DNA of 64,000 bases from Ascidiaceihabitans sp. (GCA_028825475.1 JAPKAB010000013.1:1-64000), one strand, 5' to 3'. Shown: positions 29,146 through 39,191, numbered from the stretch's first letter. Notes: generated by a model not told the origin, from the sequence alone. Program-made: numbers and translations.

Positions 29146-31830
29146 TTACGCAGCTGCGAGTGAGCGCAGAACGTAGTGCAGCACGCCACCGTGCTCGATG
29201 TATTCAATCTCGATCGCAGTATCGATGCGGCACTTCAGGCTAACTTCGTGCACAGTTCCGTCTGCCATTGTGATGGTGCATTGCACCTCTTGCAAAGGCT
29301 GGATTGTGTCGAGGCCAGAGATGGACACAGTTTCATCACCGGTCAGACCCAAAGTTTTGCGGCTCACACCATTTGTGAACTCAAACGGGATAACACCCAT
29401 GCCAACTAGGTTGGAACGGTGGATACGTTCAAAGCTCTCAGAGATGACAGCCTTAACACCCAACAGTGCAGTACCCTTAGCAGCCCAGTCACGTGAAGAG
29501 CCTGCGCCGTACTGTTCGCCGCCAAAGATCACCAGCGGAGTGCCAGCTGCTTGGTGCGCCATTGCTGCGTCATAGATTGACGTTTGAACGCCGTCTGGGC
29601 CTTTGGTATAACCACCTTCAACGCCGTCCAGCATTTCGTTCTTGATGCGGATGTTGGCGAATGTGCCGCGCATCATGACTTCGTGGTTGCCACGACGTGA
29701 ACCGTACGAGTTGAACTCACGTGGAGACACTTGACGATCAACCAGATACTGACCTGCTGGTGTATCTGCTTTGAACGAACCAGCTGGAGAAATATGGTCG
29801 GTTGTGATCATGTCGCCCAACACAGCCAATACTTTCGCATCGTCGATGTTCGAGATTTTGCCCGGCTCTGCACCCATACCTTGGAAGTAAGGCGGGTTTT
29901 GAACGTAGGTTGATGCTGCTGGCCAATCGTAAGTCAGCGCTTCGGTTGTCTCAACCGCTTGCCACTTTTCGTCACCTTTGAACACGTCTGCATATTTGGT
30001 TTGGAATGCTTCACGGGTGACCGTTTGCTCAACCAGCTCTGCAACTTCTTGTGTCGTTGGCCATAGATCCTTCAGGTAAACGTCGTTGCCGTCTTTATCG
30101 ACTGCGATCACGTCTGTTGCCAGATTGATGTCCAATGTGCCTGCAATTGCATATGCGACTACAAGGGGTGGCGATGCTAGGTAGTTGGCGCGAACGTCAG
30201 GTGAAATGCGGCCTTCAAAGTTGCGGTTACCAGACAGAACAGATGTCGCGACCAGATCACCTTCGGCAATTGCGTCAGAAAGTTCTTTTTGGATCGGGCC
30301 AGAGTTGCCGATACACGTTGTGCAGCCATAGCCAACCAAGTTGAAGCCGATTTTGTCGAGGTCTTCTTGCAGGCCAGCGGCCTCAAGATACGCAGACACA
30401 ACCTGTGAACCAGGTGCCAAAGACGTCTTAACCCAAGGTTTGCGATCCAGACCCAATGCCGCGGCCTTACGTGCCACAAGGCCCGCACCGATCATAACGT
30501 ATGGGTTTGATGTGTTGGTGCATGACGTGATCGACGCGATCACAACTTTGCCGCTTTCCATGGTGTAGTCTTCGCCTGCAACAGCAACTTCTTTGCCCAT
30601 TGGACGTTTGAAGGTTTCTTCCATTTCTTTGTGGAACGCTGTTTGGCCGTTTGTCAGTGCAACGTAGTCTTGTGGACGCTTTGGACCGGAAATCGCAGGG
30701 ACGATGGTACCCATATCAAGGTGCAATGTGTCTGTGTAGATCGGTGCATAGTCGTCGCCGCGCCAGAAACCGTTTTCTTTTGCGTAGGCTTCGACCAATG
30801 CGATGCGATCTTCGTCACGACCCGTTGTGCGTAGGTAGCGAAGTGTTTCGCCATCGATTGGGAAGAAACCACATGTCGCGCCGTATTCTGGTGCCATGTT
30901 GCCGATGGTTGCACGGTCAGCCAATGGCAGACGGTTCAAACCTTCACCGTAGAATTCAACGAATTTTCCGACTACGCCTTTGGCGCGCAGCAATTCAACA
31001 ACTTTTAGCACAAGGTCGGTGCCAGTGGTGCCTTCCATCATTGAGCCAGTCAGCTCAAAGCCGATAACTTCTGGGATCAACATTGAGATTGGTTGACCAA
31101 GCATCGCTGCCTCGGCTTCAATCCCGCCAACACCCCAACCAAGAACAGCAGCGCCGTTTACCATGGTTGTGTGGCTGTCTGTACCAACAAGCGTATCTGG
31201 ATATGCAACTTCGATACCATCTTGGTCTTTGTCAGTCCAAACAGTTTGAGACAAATACTCAAGGTTCACCTGGTGACAGATGCCTGTTCCCGGAGGAACA
31301 ACGCGGAAGTTGTTAAAGGCGTTTTGGCCCCATTTAAGGAATGTATAACGCTCCATGTTGCGTTCGTATTCGCGGTCAACGTTCATTTGGAACGCACGTG
31401 GGTTGCCAAATTCGTCGATCATAACAGAGTGGTCGATGACCAAATCCACTGGGTTCAGCGGGTTGATCTGTTCTGCGTCACCACCAAGGGACACAAGTGC
31501 GTCGCGCATCGCGGCCAAGTCGACTACGGCTGGAACGCCGGTGAAGTCTTGCAAAAGCACGCGGGCAGGGCGGTATGCGATTTCGCGTGGGTTCTTGCCG
31601 CCTTGAGCACCCCATTCAGCGAATGCTTTGATGTCGTCGACGGTAACCGTCTTGTCATCTTCAAAGCGTAGCATGTTTTCCAAAACTACTTTCAGCGCAG
31701 CTGGCAACTTTGAGAAGTCACCAAGACCAGCTTCGGTAGCGGCAGGGATTGAGTAATAAGCGATAGATTGATCGCCAACTGTCAGCGTCTTTCGCGTCTT
31801 GGCGGTGTCGTGTCCAACTGTAATGGGCAT
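29146..31830 (-). CDS. acnA: Aconitate hydratase AcnA
   Basis: LVGTDSHTTMVNGAAVLGWGVGGIEAEAAMLGQP; IASITSCTNTSNPYVMIGAGLVARKA; GYGCTTCIGNSGP. Confidence 0.97.
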   Translation of the reverse strand: MPITVGHDTAKTRKTLTVGDQSIAYYSIPAATEAGLGDFSKLPAALKVVLENMLRFEDDKTVTVDDIKAFAEWGAQGGKNPREIAYRPARVLLQDFTGVPAVVDLAAMRDALVSLGGDAEQINPLNPVDLVIDHSVMIDEFGNPRAFQMNVDREYERNMERYTFLKWGQNAFNNFRVVPPGTGICHQVNLEYLSQTVWTDKDQDGIEVAYPDTLVGTDSHTTMVNGAAVLGWGVGGIEAEAAMLGQPISMLIPEVIGFELTGSMMEGTTGTDLVLKVVELLRAKGVVGKFVEFYGEGLNRLPLADRATIGNMAPEYGATCGFFPIDGETLRYLRTTGRDEDRIALVEAYAKENGFWRGDDYAPIYTDTLHLDMGTIVPAISGPKRPQDYVALTNGQTAFHKEMEETFKRPMGKEVAVAGEDYTMESGKVVIASITSCTNTSNPYVMIGAGLVARKAAALGLDRKPWVKTSLAPGSQVVSAYLEAAGLQEDLDKIGFNLVGYGCTTCIGNSGPIQKELSDAIAEGDLVATSVLSGNRNFEGRISPDVRANYLASPPLVVAYAIAGTLDINLATDVIAVDKDGNDVYLKDLWPTTQEVAELVEQTVTREAFQTKYADVFKGDEKWQAVETTEALTYDWPAASTYVQNPPYFQGMGAEPGKISNIDDAKVLAVLGDMITTDHISPAGSFKADTPAGQYLVDRQVSPREFNSYGSRRGNHEVMMRGTFANIRIKNEMLDGVEGGYTKGPDGVQTSIYDAAMAHQAAGTPLVIFGGEQYGAGSSRDWAAKGTALLGVKAVISESFERIHRSNLVGMGVIPFEFTNGVSRKTLGLTGDETVSISGLDTIQPLQEVQCTITMADGTVHEVSLKCRIDTAIEIEYIEHGGVLHYVLRSLAAA

Positions 31831-32069
31831 GGATGGCTCTTCCTTGAGATTAGGAGTTGCGGGAATTATCTGGGGGCGTCATGCCCCAGTTTTGGTCATT
31901 GTTCAACCTAAATTGGGTGCTGAATGACAAAATGTATACCATTGTGTACTGAGGATTCACTCAATTGCGTGAAGATATGTGACGAAACGCTCAAGAAACT
32001 TTGATTGGCGTTTTACCGTTGATAAATTTAGCTATAGTTAAGCCACTAGAATTAGAATTGGACTCACCA

Positions 32070-32762
32070 ATGAAACATCTACTCTCCACGACGTTTGCTG
32101 CACTCATGGCGCTTTCAGCACCAGTGTTTGCAGATTCTCCAGTGGTGGTTGAACTGTTTACCTCCCAAGGATGCTCATCCTGCCCTCCGGCAGACAAAAT
32201 GCTGCATGCGTTGGCCGAGCGTGATGATGTTATCGCATTGGCGTTGCACGTCGACTATTGGGATTACATCGGTTGGAAAGACCAATTTGCGCAGGCCAAG
32301 TTCACTAAGCGCCAACGCAACTACGCGGCATTGGGCAATCGCCGCTCAATCTATACGCCACAGATGATTGTGAACGGCGTTACGAGCGTTGTTGGCGCTA
32401 AGGCAATGAAACTGTCTGAAGCGATTTCTGCACATGCGGCGACCCCTTCAGGGGTTGATCTATCGCTGACTCGCGAGGGCAACATCGTGATTGTTGATGG
32501 TGCCGCAAACGGTGCTGAGGGCCCATTTGTTGTGCAGATCGTCCGGTACAAGCCGCGCAGCGAGGTCCGCATCACCCGTGGTGAAAACGCTGGCAAAACT
32601 TTGGCGTATACCAATGTTGCGACGGAATGGAGCGTTTTGGGTGAATGGGACGGCGTTAAACCACTGTCGATGTCTGCACGCCTTAATGCCGAGGTTCCCA
32701 TCGTTGTGATCGTTCAGAAGCAACAGTTTGGGCCAATCTTAGCGGCGGCGCGTTTGCGCTAG
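32070..32762 (+). CDS. DUF1223 domain-containing secreted thioredoxin-like protein
   Basis: Signal peptide, then VVELFTSQGCSSCPPADKMLHALAERDDVIALALHVDYWDYIGWKDQFA. Confidence 0.92.
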   Translation: MKHLLSTTFAALMALSAPVFADSPVVVELFTSQGCSSCPPADKMLHALAERDDVIALALHVDYWDYIGWKDQFAQAKFTKRQRNYAALGNRRSIYTPQMIVNGVTSVVGAKAMKLSEAISAHAATPSGVDLSLTREGNIVIVDGAANGAEGPFVVQIVRYKPRSEVRITRGENAGKTLAYTNVATEWSVLGEWDGVKPLSMSARLNAEVPIVVIVQKQQFGPILAAARLR

Positions 32763-32795
32763 CGGCAAGATTAGTAGGGCGAAATAGCTATCTAG

Positions 32796-33878
32796 CTATT
32801 CGTCGCCTTCTTCCTCAACAATTAGCGTAATTTCACCTGCGGTTTCCAGTTCGCGAATTGCGTTAACGAAACTGCCCATGGCGCTTTCGGCATCCACAGC
32901 TTTGGGCGCGCCGGCTTCTTGCACATCTTCTTGCAGTTGGGTAGCCATCCGACCTGACATGTTTTCCAGGATGTAATCAGCACTGGCTTGCATCCCTGCG
33001 GCTTCTGCCCCAGCGATCGCACGGATCAAATCATCTGGATCTACATCGCGTAGAATGCGTGGAATATCGCGCCCAACAACCCTTGCAGGGATGTTAGCGA
33101 AGGTAAAGATTGCTTTGCGCACAGCGGTCGCGAAGGTCTCGTCGGATTCCTGTAATCCTTCCAACATATCGTCGCGGGTTAGGGTGGTGGATGAATTGAG
33201 GATCGCACCAACCCGTTCCACAGGCCCCTCGTCAAAAGCCATCACTGGAACGACAGACAGTTGTGCGGCCAACGATAAGCCAATACGATCAACCGCGCTG
33301 GGCAGAACACCACTGTTTTGCGAAACGGCATAGGTGATTTCACGCGCCCGTGGACCGGGGATGGCACCCAGCAATGCTGCGGCTTTTGGCACGTTCAGTT
33401 TTGACAGAACGACTGCCGCTACTTCGGTGCTTTCGTTTTCCATCACGGGTATAAGGGTTTCGACATCCATTTCCTGAATGCTTTTCCACGGATCACCTGT
33501 TTGAAGCACGCCTGCTTCTTTTCGTAGGCGATCTGCTGTCTGTTTGCTGATTTTGCCATCAAGTGCGGTTAAAGCCCCGACAATTCCGTGCGGGAAACTT
33601 ACGCCGATGCGTTCAAGTTCATGGGTGAATTCAGCGATAACATGGGTAACCGTATCGCGGTCAACGACACGCATCTTACCCATTTGTTGTGTCAGGGTGG
33701 CTTGTAGATCCTCGGGCAGGTCTTCCAACGGGATGTCAGCACCGTTGTTTAACAACATGCGCACCACAATGGCCGCTTTGGCTTTTCGGCTTAGAGTCAG
33801 GTCAGGTTTTGGTGGTTTTACAGTGTTGGACCCGATCACAGCGGTTGCTGCATTCGGGTCCATCGGGATCAAATCCAT
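32796..33878 (-). CDS. fliG: Flagellar motor switch protein FliG
   Basis: KAAIVVRMLLNNGADIPLEDLPEDLQATLTQQMGKMRVVD; C-terminal FTFANIPARVVGRDIPRILRDVDPDDLIRAIAGAEAAG. Confidence 0.88.
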   Translation of the reverse strand: MDLIPMDPNAATAVIGSNTVKPPKPDLTLSRKAKAAIVVRMLLNNGADIPLEDLPEDLQATLTQQMGKMRVVDRDTVTHVIAEFTHELERIGVSFPHGIVGALTALDGKISKQTADRLRKEAGVLQTGDPWKSIQEMDVETLIPVMENESTEVAAVVLSKLNVPKAAALLGAIPGPRAREITYAVSQNSGVLPSAVDRIGLSLAAQLSVVPVMAFDEGPVERVGAILNSSTTLTRDDMLEGLQESDETFATAVRKAIFTFANIPARVVGRDIPRILRDVDPDDLIRAIAGAEAAGMQASADYILENMSGRMATQLQEDVQEAGAPKAVDAESAMGSFVNAIRELETAGEITLIVEEEGDE

Positions 33879-33941
33879 AGTCTACCAACCTCAGTGTTCT
33901 TTCAAACATCCTTGGCAGACAGGTGTGAATAAACCCTAAAA

Positions 33942-34499
33942 TCAGTGGCTATATGTTACGCCCGTTGCGATCGCGTTTGACAGTGACAGAGCCGCCCACG
34001 TGTCCGCACCCCCGCGTGCATTGATTTCGCGTAATTGTGCCACTGCACCAATTTTGTTGCCTTGATCCATCATGCCTTGGCCCATGTAGGAACGTGCCAA
34101 AATGTTATCAGGATTTTTATCGATCGCCTTTTGGTAAAACACCATAGCGACGTCAACATTGCCCAGCTTACGGTTGGTAAAGCCTTTGTACGTCAGCACA
34201 CGATCGTCGTTTTGATCAGACATCGCATCCATAACGCCCATCGCGTCCAAATAGCGGCCAGCATAAGCCAGCTCGCGCACAGCGTCATATAATGTGTCGT
34301 CGTCCAGATTGGTCTCTTCTGGATCTACACATTCCTTTTCCTTTTCGTCCCAAACCTGAACACCTTCGCACTCAATGGTGGTTTCAGTCGGTTTTGGTTC
34401 TGCACTGTCGCTTGAGCCTGCGGAAAAAACGGGTGCTGAAAGACCTAGTGACAGTGTCAGTGGAAGGGCCAAAGCCGCTGCAGTTGTAAATTTATTCAT
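33942..34499 (-). CDS. Secreted tetratricopeptide-repeat protein
   Basis: Signal peptide and TPR-like ALTYKGFTNRKLGNVDVAMVFYQKAIDKNPDNILARSYMGQGMMDQG. Confidence 0.8.
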   Translation of the reverse strand: MNKFTTAAALALPLTLSLGLSAPVFSAGSSDSAEPKPTETTIECEGVQVWDEKEKECVDPEETNLDDDTLYDAVRELAYAGRYLDAMGVMDAMSDQNDDRVLTYKGFTNRKLGNVDVAMVFYQKAIDKNPDNILARSYMGQGMMDQGNKIGAVAQLREINARGGADTWAALSLSNAIATGVTYSH

Positions 34500-34616
34500 T
34501 CAAAATCTCCGGTTGGGTTCAAGTCTTGGATGACGTTATCCACATGCTTAACATCAAATCCAATCAAACAAGTGTCATTTTCCGTACAAGTGGGAATTGT
34601 GTGAAATTCTGCAAAC

Positions 34617-34653
34617 AAAAAAGGCGGGACTGCAAGTGAATGCAATCCCGCCC
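34617..34653 (-). terminator. purB terminator
   Basis: ggcgggactgca...tgcaatcccgcc with A-run at the low-coordinate side (T-run on minus). Confidence 0.7.
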
Positions 34654-34676
34654 AAACTATCAATTGGTAGACATGA

Positions 34677-35981
34677 TTAGTCTTTGAAGACGCGTTTGAA
34701 AATCGTGTCGACGTGTTTGGTGTGATAGGCCATGTCGAATTTTTCGTTGATTTCTTCGACGGACAGAGCTTCACATACTTCTGGATCAGCGAGCAATTCC
34801 TCGCGGAAGTCGGTGCGGAATTCCCATACTTTCAACGCATTGCGCTGAACCATGGCATAGGAAGCTTCACGGCTCACGCCTGCTTGGGTCAGAGCCAACA
34901 AAACCCGTTGGGACATAACAAGTCCTGGGAACTTGTTCATGTTGTCCATCATATTTTCAGGGAAGATCAACATGTTGTCGATCACGCCTGTCAAACGGTG
35001 CAACGCAAAATCCAAAGTGATTGTCGCATCTGGACCAATCGCACGCTCAACGGATGAGTGTGCAATATCACGCTCGTGCCACATCGTGACGTTTTCCATC
35101 GCTGGGATCACGGCCATACGCACGGTACGGGCCAAACCAGTTAGGTTTTCTGTCAACACAGGGTTCTTTTTATGCGGCATCGCAGATGAACCCTTTTGGC
35201 CAGCTGAAAAGAACTCAGCCCCTTCCAAAACTTCGGTACGTTGCATGTGACGAACCTCAGTGGCGACGTTCTCGATCGAACTTGCAACAACGCCAAGCGC
35301 TGCAAAGAAGGCTGCGTGGCGGTCACGTGGAATAACTTGGGTGCTGATCGGTTCAGGGGTCAGGCCAAGTTGCTCACAAACGTGTTCTTCGACCGCGGGA
35401 TCAATGTTTGCGAATGTGCCCACCGCGCCTGATACGGCACCGGTTGAAATCTCTTCACGTGCTGTGCGCAAGCGTGTCAGGTTGCGATCCATTTCGGCGT
35501 AGAAGCGCGCAAAGGTCAGACCCATGGTTGTTGGTTCTGCGTGGATGCCGTGGCTGCGACCAACACGAACGGTGTCTTTGTGCTCAATCGCGCGGCGCTT
35601 TAATGCGGCCAAAAGCAACTCAACGTCAGCAATCAGAATGTCTGCAGCGCGGACCAACTGTACGTTAAAGCAAGTGTCCAACACGTCAGAGGATGTCATG
35701 CCTTGGTGTACGAAACGGGCCTCATCAGAACCGACATGTTCGGCCAAGTGGGTCAAGAACGCGATCACGTCATGCTTGGTTACGGCTTCGATTTCGTCGA
35801 TGCGGGCCACGTCGAACTCAACGTCTTTGGCTTTCCATACGGCGTCCGCGTTTTCACGTGGGATCACACCGATGTTGGCCATAGCTTCGCAGGCGTGCGC
35901 TTCGATTTCGTACCAGATTTTGAACTTGGATGCAGGGGACCAAATGGCCACCATATCAGGACGGGAATAGCGAGGGATCAT
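34677..35981 (-). CDS. purB: Adenylosuccinate lyase
   Basis: MIPRYSRPDMVAIWSPASKFKIWYEIEAHACEAMA; signature GSSAMPHKKNPVLTENLTGLAR; start moved from 36008 to 35981. Confidence 0.96.
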   Translation of the reverse strand: MIPRYSRPDMVAIWSPASKFKIWYEIEAHACEAMANIGVIPRENADAVWKAKDVEFDVARIDEIEAVTKHDVIAFLTHLAEHVGSDEARFVHQGMTSSDVLDTCFNVQLVRAADILIADVELLLAALKRRAIEHKDTVRVGRSHGIHAEPTTMGLTFARFYAEMDRNLTRLRTAREEISTGAVSGAVGTFANIDPAVEEHVCEQLGLTPEPISTQVIPRDRHAAFFAALGVVASSIENVATEVRHMQRTEVLEGAEFFSAGQKGSSAMPHKKNPVLTENLTGLARTVRMAVIPAMENVTMWHERDIAHSSVERAIGPDATITLDFALHRLTGVIDNMLIFPENMMDNMNKFPGLVMSQRVLLALTQAGVSREASYAMVQRNALKVWEFRTDFREELLADPEVCEALSVEEINEKFDMAYHTKHVDTIFKRVFKD

Positions 35982-36121
35982 AATGCGCACCTTTTTGTGG
36001 CTGTTCACGGGATTGCCGTCCCCTTAAACGGGATGTGACCTGACGACAACCTAGGGAAGCTGAAAATGGATCGGTTTGCGCTGAAAATAGGGATGAATTG
36101 CCTGAAAACGGGAAGAAAAAC

Positions 36122-36520
36122 GTGAGCCGTGTTTTATCTGATTTCGCAGGGCGTTGGAAAATTGAGCGCGATATTAAACCCGCAAGTGGACCCGTCGCGC
36201 GTTTCTTGGGGCACGCTGAGTGGACGGTCGAAGATGGGCTAATGCACTACATCGAAAAGGGAAATCTAGAGATCGCAGGGCAAACGCCCATGGTGGCGGA
36301 GCGGCGGTATCGCTGGGACGCTGATTTGAACATCTACTTTGACGATGGGCGGTTCTTTCATCAGGTGCCTGCACTGGGCGGGGACGCTGCGCACTGGTGT
36401 GACCCTGACCAATATGACGCGACCTATGATTTCACGCGCTGGCCACAGTGGTCTTGCACTTGGCGGGTCAGGGGGCCGCGCAAGGACTATACGTTACGCA
36501 GCCAGTATTCAAAAACTTGA
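36122..36520 (+). CDS. DUF6314 family protein
   Basis: FAGRWKIERDIKPASGPVARFLGHAEWTVEDGLMHYIEKGNLEIAGQ...AERRYRWD; GTG start chosen. Confidence 0.75.
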   Translation: MSRVLSDFAGRWKIERDIKPASGPVARFLGHAEWTVEDGLMHYIEKGNLEIAGQTPMVAERRYRWDADLNIYFDDGRFFHQVPALGGDAAHWCDPDQYDATYDFTRWPQWSCTWRVRGPRKDYTLRSQYSKT

Positions 36521-36593
36521 TTATCGACTTGCGATAAATACGGTGGTTTGCGACAAGTATGGCAAGCAACAACTCTTCAAAGGGACGAAGAAC

Positions 36594-37193
36594 ATGAATT
36601 CAGCAACCAATAACAAAGTACTGACCGAGCTGTTTGGTGCCACTGAAGGCACCATGCGTTTGGCGAAACAAGCGGCCTTGGTCGTGGCTGGTATCGCGGT
36701 TCTCGCGATCGCTGCAAAGATCAAAGTTCCAATGTGGCCAGTGCCTATCACTATGGGAACATTCGCAGTTTTGAGCATCGGCGCTGCATATGGTGCACGT
36801 TTGGGCCTTGCGACAATCTTTGGTTACATGCTGATTGGCGCGCTTGGTTTTGACGTGTTCGCAAGCTCGTCTGCTGAGAAATTCGGCCTTGAATATATGA
36901 TGGGCGGCACAGGTGGCTATCTGGTTGGCTACGTTCTGGCCACTTTGCTTTTGGGCACATTGGCGCGCAAAGGCTGGGATCGTTCAGCACCGAAAATGGC
37001 GCTTGCTATGGTTTTGGGCAACGCACTGATCTACATCCCGGGCCTTATCTGGTTGGGCATGTTGTACGGTTGGGACAAGCCAATCTTGGCATGGGGCCTG
37101 ACACCATTCTTGGTCGGTGACGTGGTGAAACTGGCATTGGCCGCAGCCTTGTTCCCTGCAATCTGGAAGATGGTCAGCCGCACACGCGACTAA
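36594..37193 (+). CDS. bioY: Biotin transporter BioY
   Basis: KIKVPMWPVPITMGTFAVLSIGAAYGARLGLATIFGYMLIGALGFDVFA; MGGTGGYLVGYVLATLLLG. Confidence 0.95.
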   Translation: MNSATNNKVLTELFGATEGTMRLAKQAALVVAGIAVLAIAAKIKVPMWPVPITMGTFAVLSIGAAYGARLGLATIFGYMLIGALGFDVFASSSAEKFGLEYMMGGTGGYLVGYVLATLLLGTLARKGWDRSAPKMALAMVLGNALIYIPGLIWLGMLYGWDKPILAWGLTPFLVGDVVKLALAAALFPAIWKMVSRTRD

Positions 37194-37216
37194 CATCTAC
37201 CACCACCATTTTTACG

Positions 37217-37249
37217 AAAAGGCGTGCCCCAAACGGGGTGCGCCTTTTT
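37217..37249 (+). terminator. bioY terminator
   Basis: aaaaggcgtgcccc-aaac-ggggtgcgccttttt. Confidence 0.85.
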
Positions 37250-37330
37250 CGCTTTGGGATGGATGAGGGGATGGGGCAAGGGCGCAACAAGGCAAAGGTT
37301 AAGGCCGCGCACGGTGGGATATGCGGTGCA

Positions 37331-37361
37331 AACTGCACAGAAGCGGGTGCGAACTGTACAG
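37331..37361. repeat. Operator-like 31-bp module, copy 1
   Basis: aactgcacag-aagcgggtgcg-aactgtacag; half-sites spaced 21 bp start to start. Confidence 0.7.
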
Positions 37362-37404
37362 CGCCTACAGCTAGGTATGCGTGGATTTTGGAGAGGATTG
37401 GGCA

Positions 37405-37435
37405 AACTGCACAGAACAGCGGGTGATCTGTACAG
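37405..37435. repeat. Operator-like 31-bp module, copy 2
   Basis: aactgcacag-aacagcgggtg-atctgtacag; same 10+11+10 layout as copy 1, 74 bp downstream. Confidence 0.7.
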
Positions 37436-37502
37436 TTTGGCGATTTTGGAGCGTTAACTGATTGGTAGGGGGTGTGGGCGCGTTAAGGTTTGGTTGGGAC
37501 GG

Positions 37503-39191
37503 TTAAGGATTTCTTAGGAAGCTATTTTGCTCGTCGTTGAACCGCCTGTTTGCTGTGCGTGAGGCGCTGGCTGCAAGAATAGGGTTTTTCGACTTCCAGT
37601 TTGTGTAGGTCCCCGCCGAAATGCCGACCTCCAGTGCAGTTGATTTGTAGCTCTGACCCAAGAGTTTTCTATATTCAAATTCGATGATTAGTTCTTCGTC
37701 AACTATTGGGATCGCACCTCTAGTGTTGGCTTGAGCTTTCAGCGCTCTAACATACCAATAGTCTACATGGTCTCTTTTTAGGTCGGCAAATTGGGGATGT
37801 AATATTGCTACCCATCGCTTAATATTATGACCATATCTCCTTTGGGATGAATCTCCCCATTCAAGGCCAAATTCTTGGCCAACTTCAAATCCAACCTTGT
37901 ATGCCGCGAACCGAAGGCCGTTTGTTTCTAGTAGCTTGGCGGTAAACGCAAACCATTCTGCGGGTGAAACGGAGAAAAGCAAGGCAGACTCTGCTGTACC
38001 TTGAAAACCTGAAAACGTATCAACTGTTCTGCCAGAACTCGCTGAAAGAAAACCAAGAGCAGTAAGGTCGCGGCGTACATTTCTTGGTGTAGCGTCCATT
38101 ACTTGCAAAACTAAATTGGGGCCTTTTGGGGCGGCTGCGTTGAGGAGATTCAAAGCGTCAATGACATCATATGCTGATGCCATTGGTGCTACTAACTTGT
38201 TCTCTTTATGGGCTGGGTGAGCGGTAAATACCGCTTCGGGGGATGCCTCTGCTGCAATAACACTTTTTACGAAGTCTTCGTGTGTTCCAGCAGGTAGTTG
38301 TGAGAATTGTTCAATGAGCGTTGGGTGGATTGTAACTTTCCCCAATTCTTCTGGGCATTGAAACACCGTTGTTTGCTCAGTTGAGGGGTCAAGAACGAAT
38401 GCACTGCATGCAAGTGTTGCAAATTTCGTTTCGTTTGGGTCCTGAAGTGATTTTCTGATTAAGTAAGCAAGTAAAATTTTAAACTGATTTGCTTTTTTTG
38501 CCTTTTTTGAAGCAAAAATACTTTTCAAAATCAGATAGATGCGTCCCTTTCCTTCGAAAGATGGGTTGCTGAACTCAAGCCACTGCTCTTTAACTAAAAT
38601 TGAAGCCGCAATACCAACTTTCTGGTCGCGGTTTTTATATGAACCTCTCCAACCTTCATATTCGACTATTTCGGGCCCATTTAGATAGGTCTGCCCCAGT
38701 AGGCCGGCAATTGAAACAGTTGTGAAGTCCAAATGGTTAAACGGGTACCGCGTTTCAATATTAGTAATCCCAAGGCTCTTTTCCGTTTGTGCAGAAAATT
38801 CCCCACTAAGTTCAACTGAGCCGCTGGGTCCTATTAGGTCATGTCCTACAGTTGCTTTCCCTTTTCCCGCGCTGCCAAATTTTGTTTGTGTTGATCGACT
38901 GATTGTATTGGATGCTTGCGATTTGCATTTTGAAAAATCGGAACCGTACTCCAGTTGTGCATTACCCGAATACAATCGAATTTCGGCTTGGCTGATGCTG
39001 CAATCCAGTTCCAGCAATATGCCTTCGATGTCCAGTTGTAGTCGAGTGGAGCCGAAGTTTGCGTTTAGAACAACGTTGCACGAATCGGGGTCGTTTCTTG
39101 TATTTCGGATTGTCAGAGATGCTAACTGGCGGTCCAGAGGCGCAGGAACGTTCCAGTCGCGTATGGGTCGGTGAAATGCTTTGAATTCCAA
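37503..39191 (-). CDS. Hypothetical protein, 562 aa; C-terminal helix-turn-helix-like segment
   Basis: Single long ORF in AT-richer DNA; LLGQSYKSTALEVGISAGTYTNWKSKNP looks like an HTH; no family recognised. Confidence 0.75.
   Translation of the reverse strand: MEFKAFHRPIRDWNVPAPLDRQLASLTIRNTRNDPDSCNVVLNANFGSTRLQLDIEGILLELDCSISQAEIRLYSGNAQLEYGSDFSKCKSQASNTISRSTQTKFGSAGKGKATVGHDLIGPSGSVELSGEFSAQTEKSLGITNIETRYPFNHLDFTTVSIAGLLGQTYLNGPEIVEYEGWRGSYKNRDQKVGIAASILVKEQWLEFSNPSFEGKGRIYLILKSIFASKKAKKANQFKILLAYLIRKSLQDPNETKFATLACSAFVLDPSTEQTTVFQCPEELGKVTIHPTLIEQFSQLPAGTHEDFVKSVIAAEASPEAVFTAHPAHKENKLVAPMASAYDVIDALNLLNAAAPKGPNLVLQVMDATPRNVRRDLTALGFLSASSGRTVDTFSGFQGTAESALLFSVSPAEWFAFTAKLLETNGLRFAAYKVGFEVGQEFGLEWGDSSQRRYGHNIKRWVAILHPQFADLKRDHVDYWYVRALKAQANTRGAIPIVDEELIIEFEYRKLLGQSYKSTALEVGISAGTYTNWKSKNPILAASASRTANRRFNDEQNSFLRNP

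Noticed and set aside
37224-37457. 77-aa ORF covering the repeated 31-bp modules
   Set aside because: Arg/Gly-rich translation, overlaps the bioY terminator, and the repeats are better explained as DNA sites.
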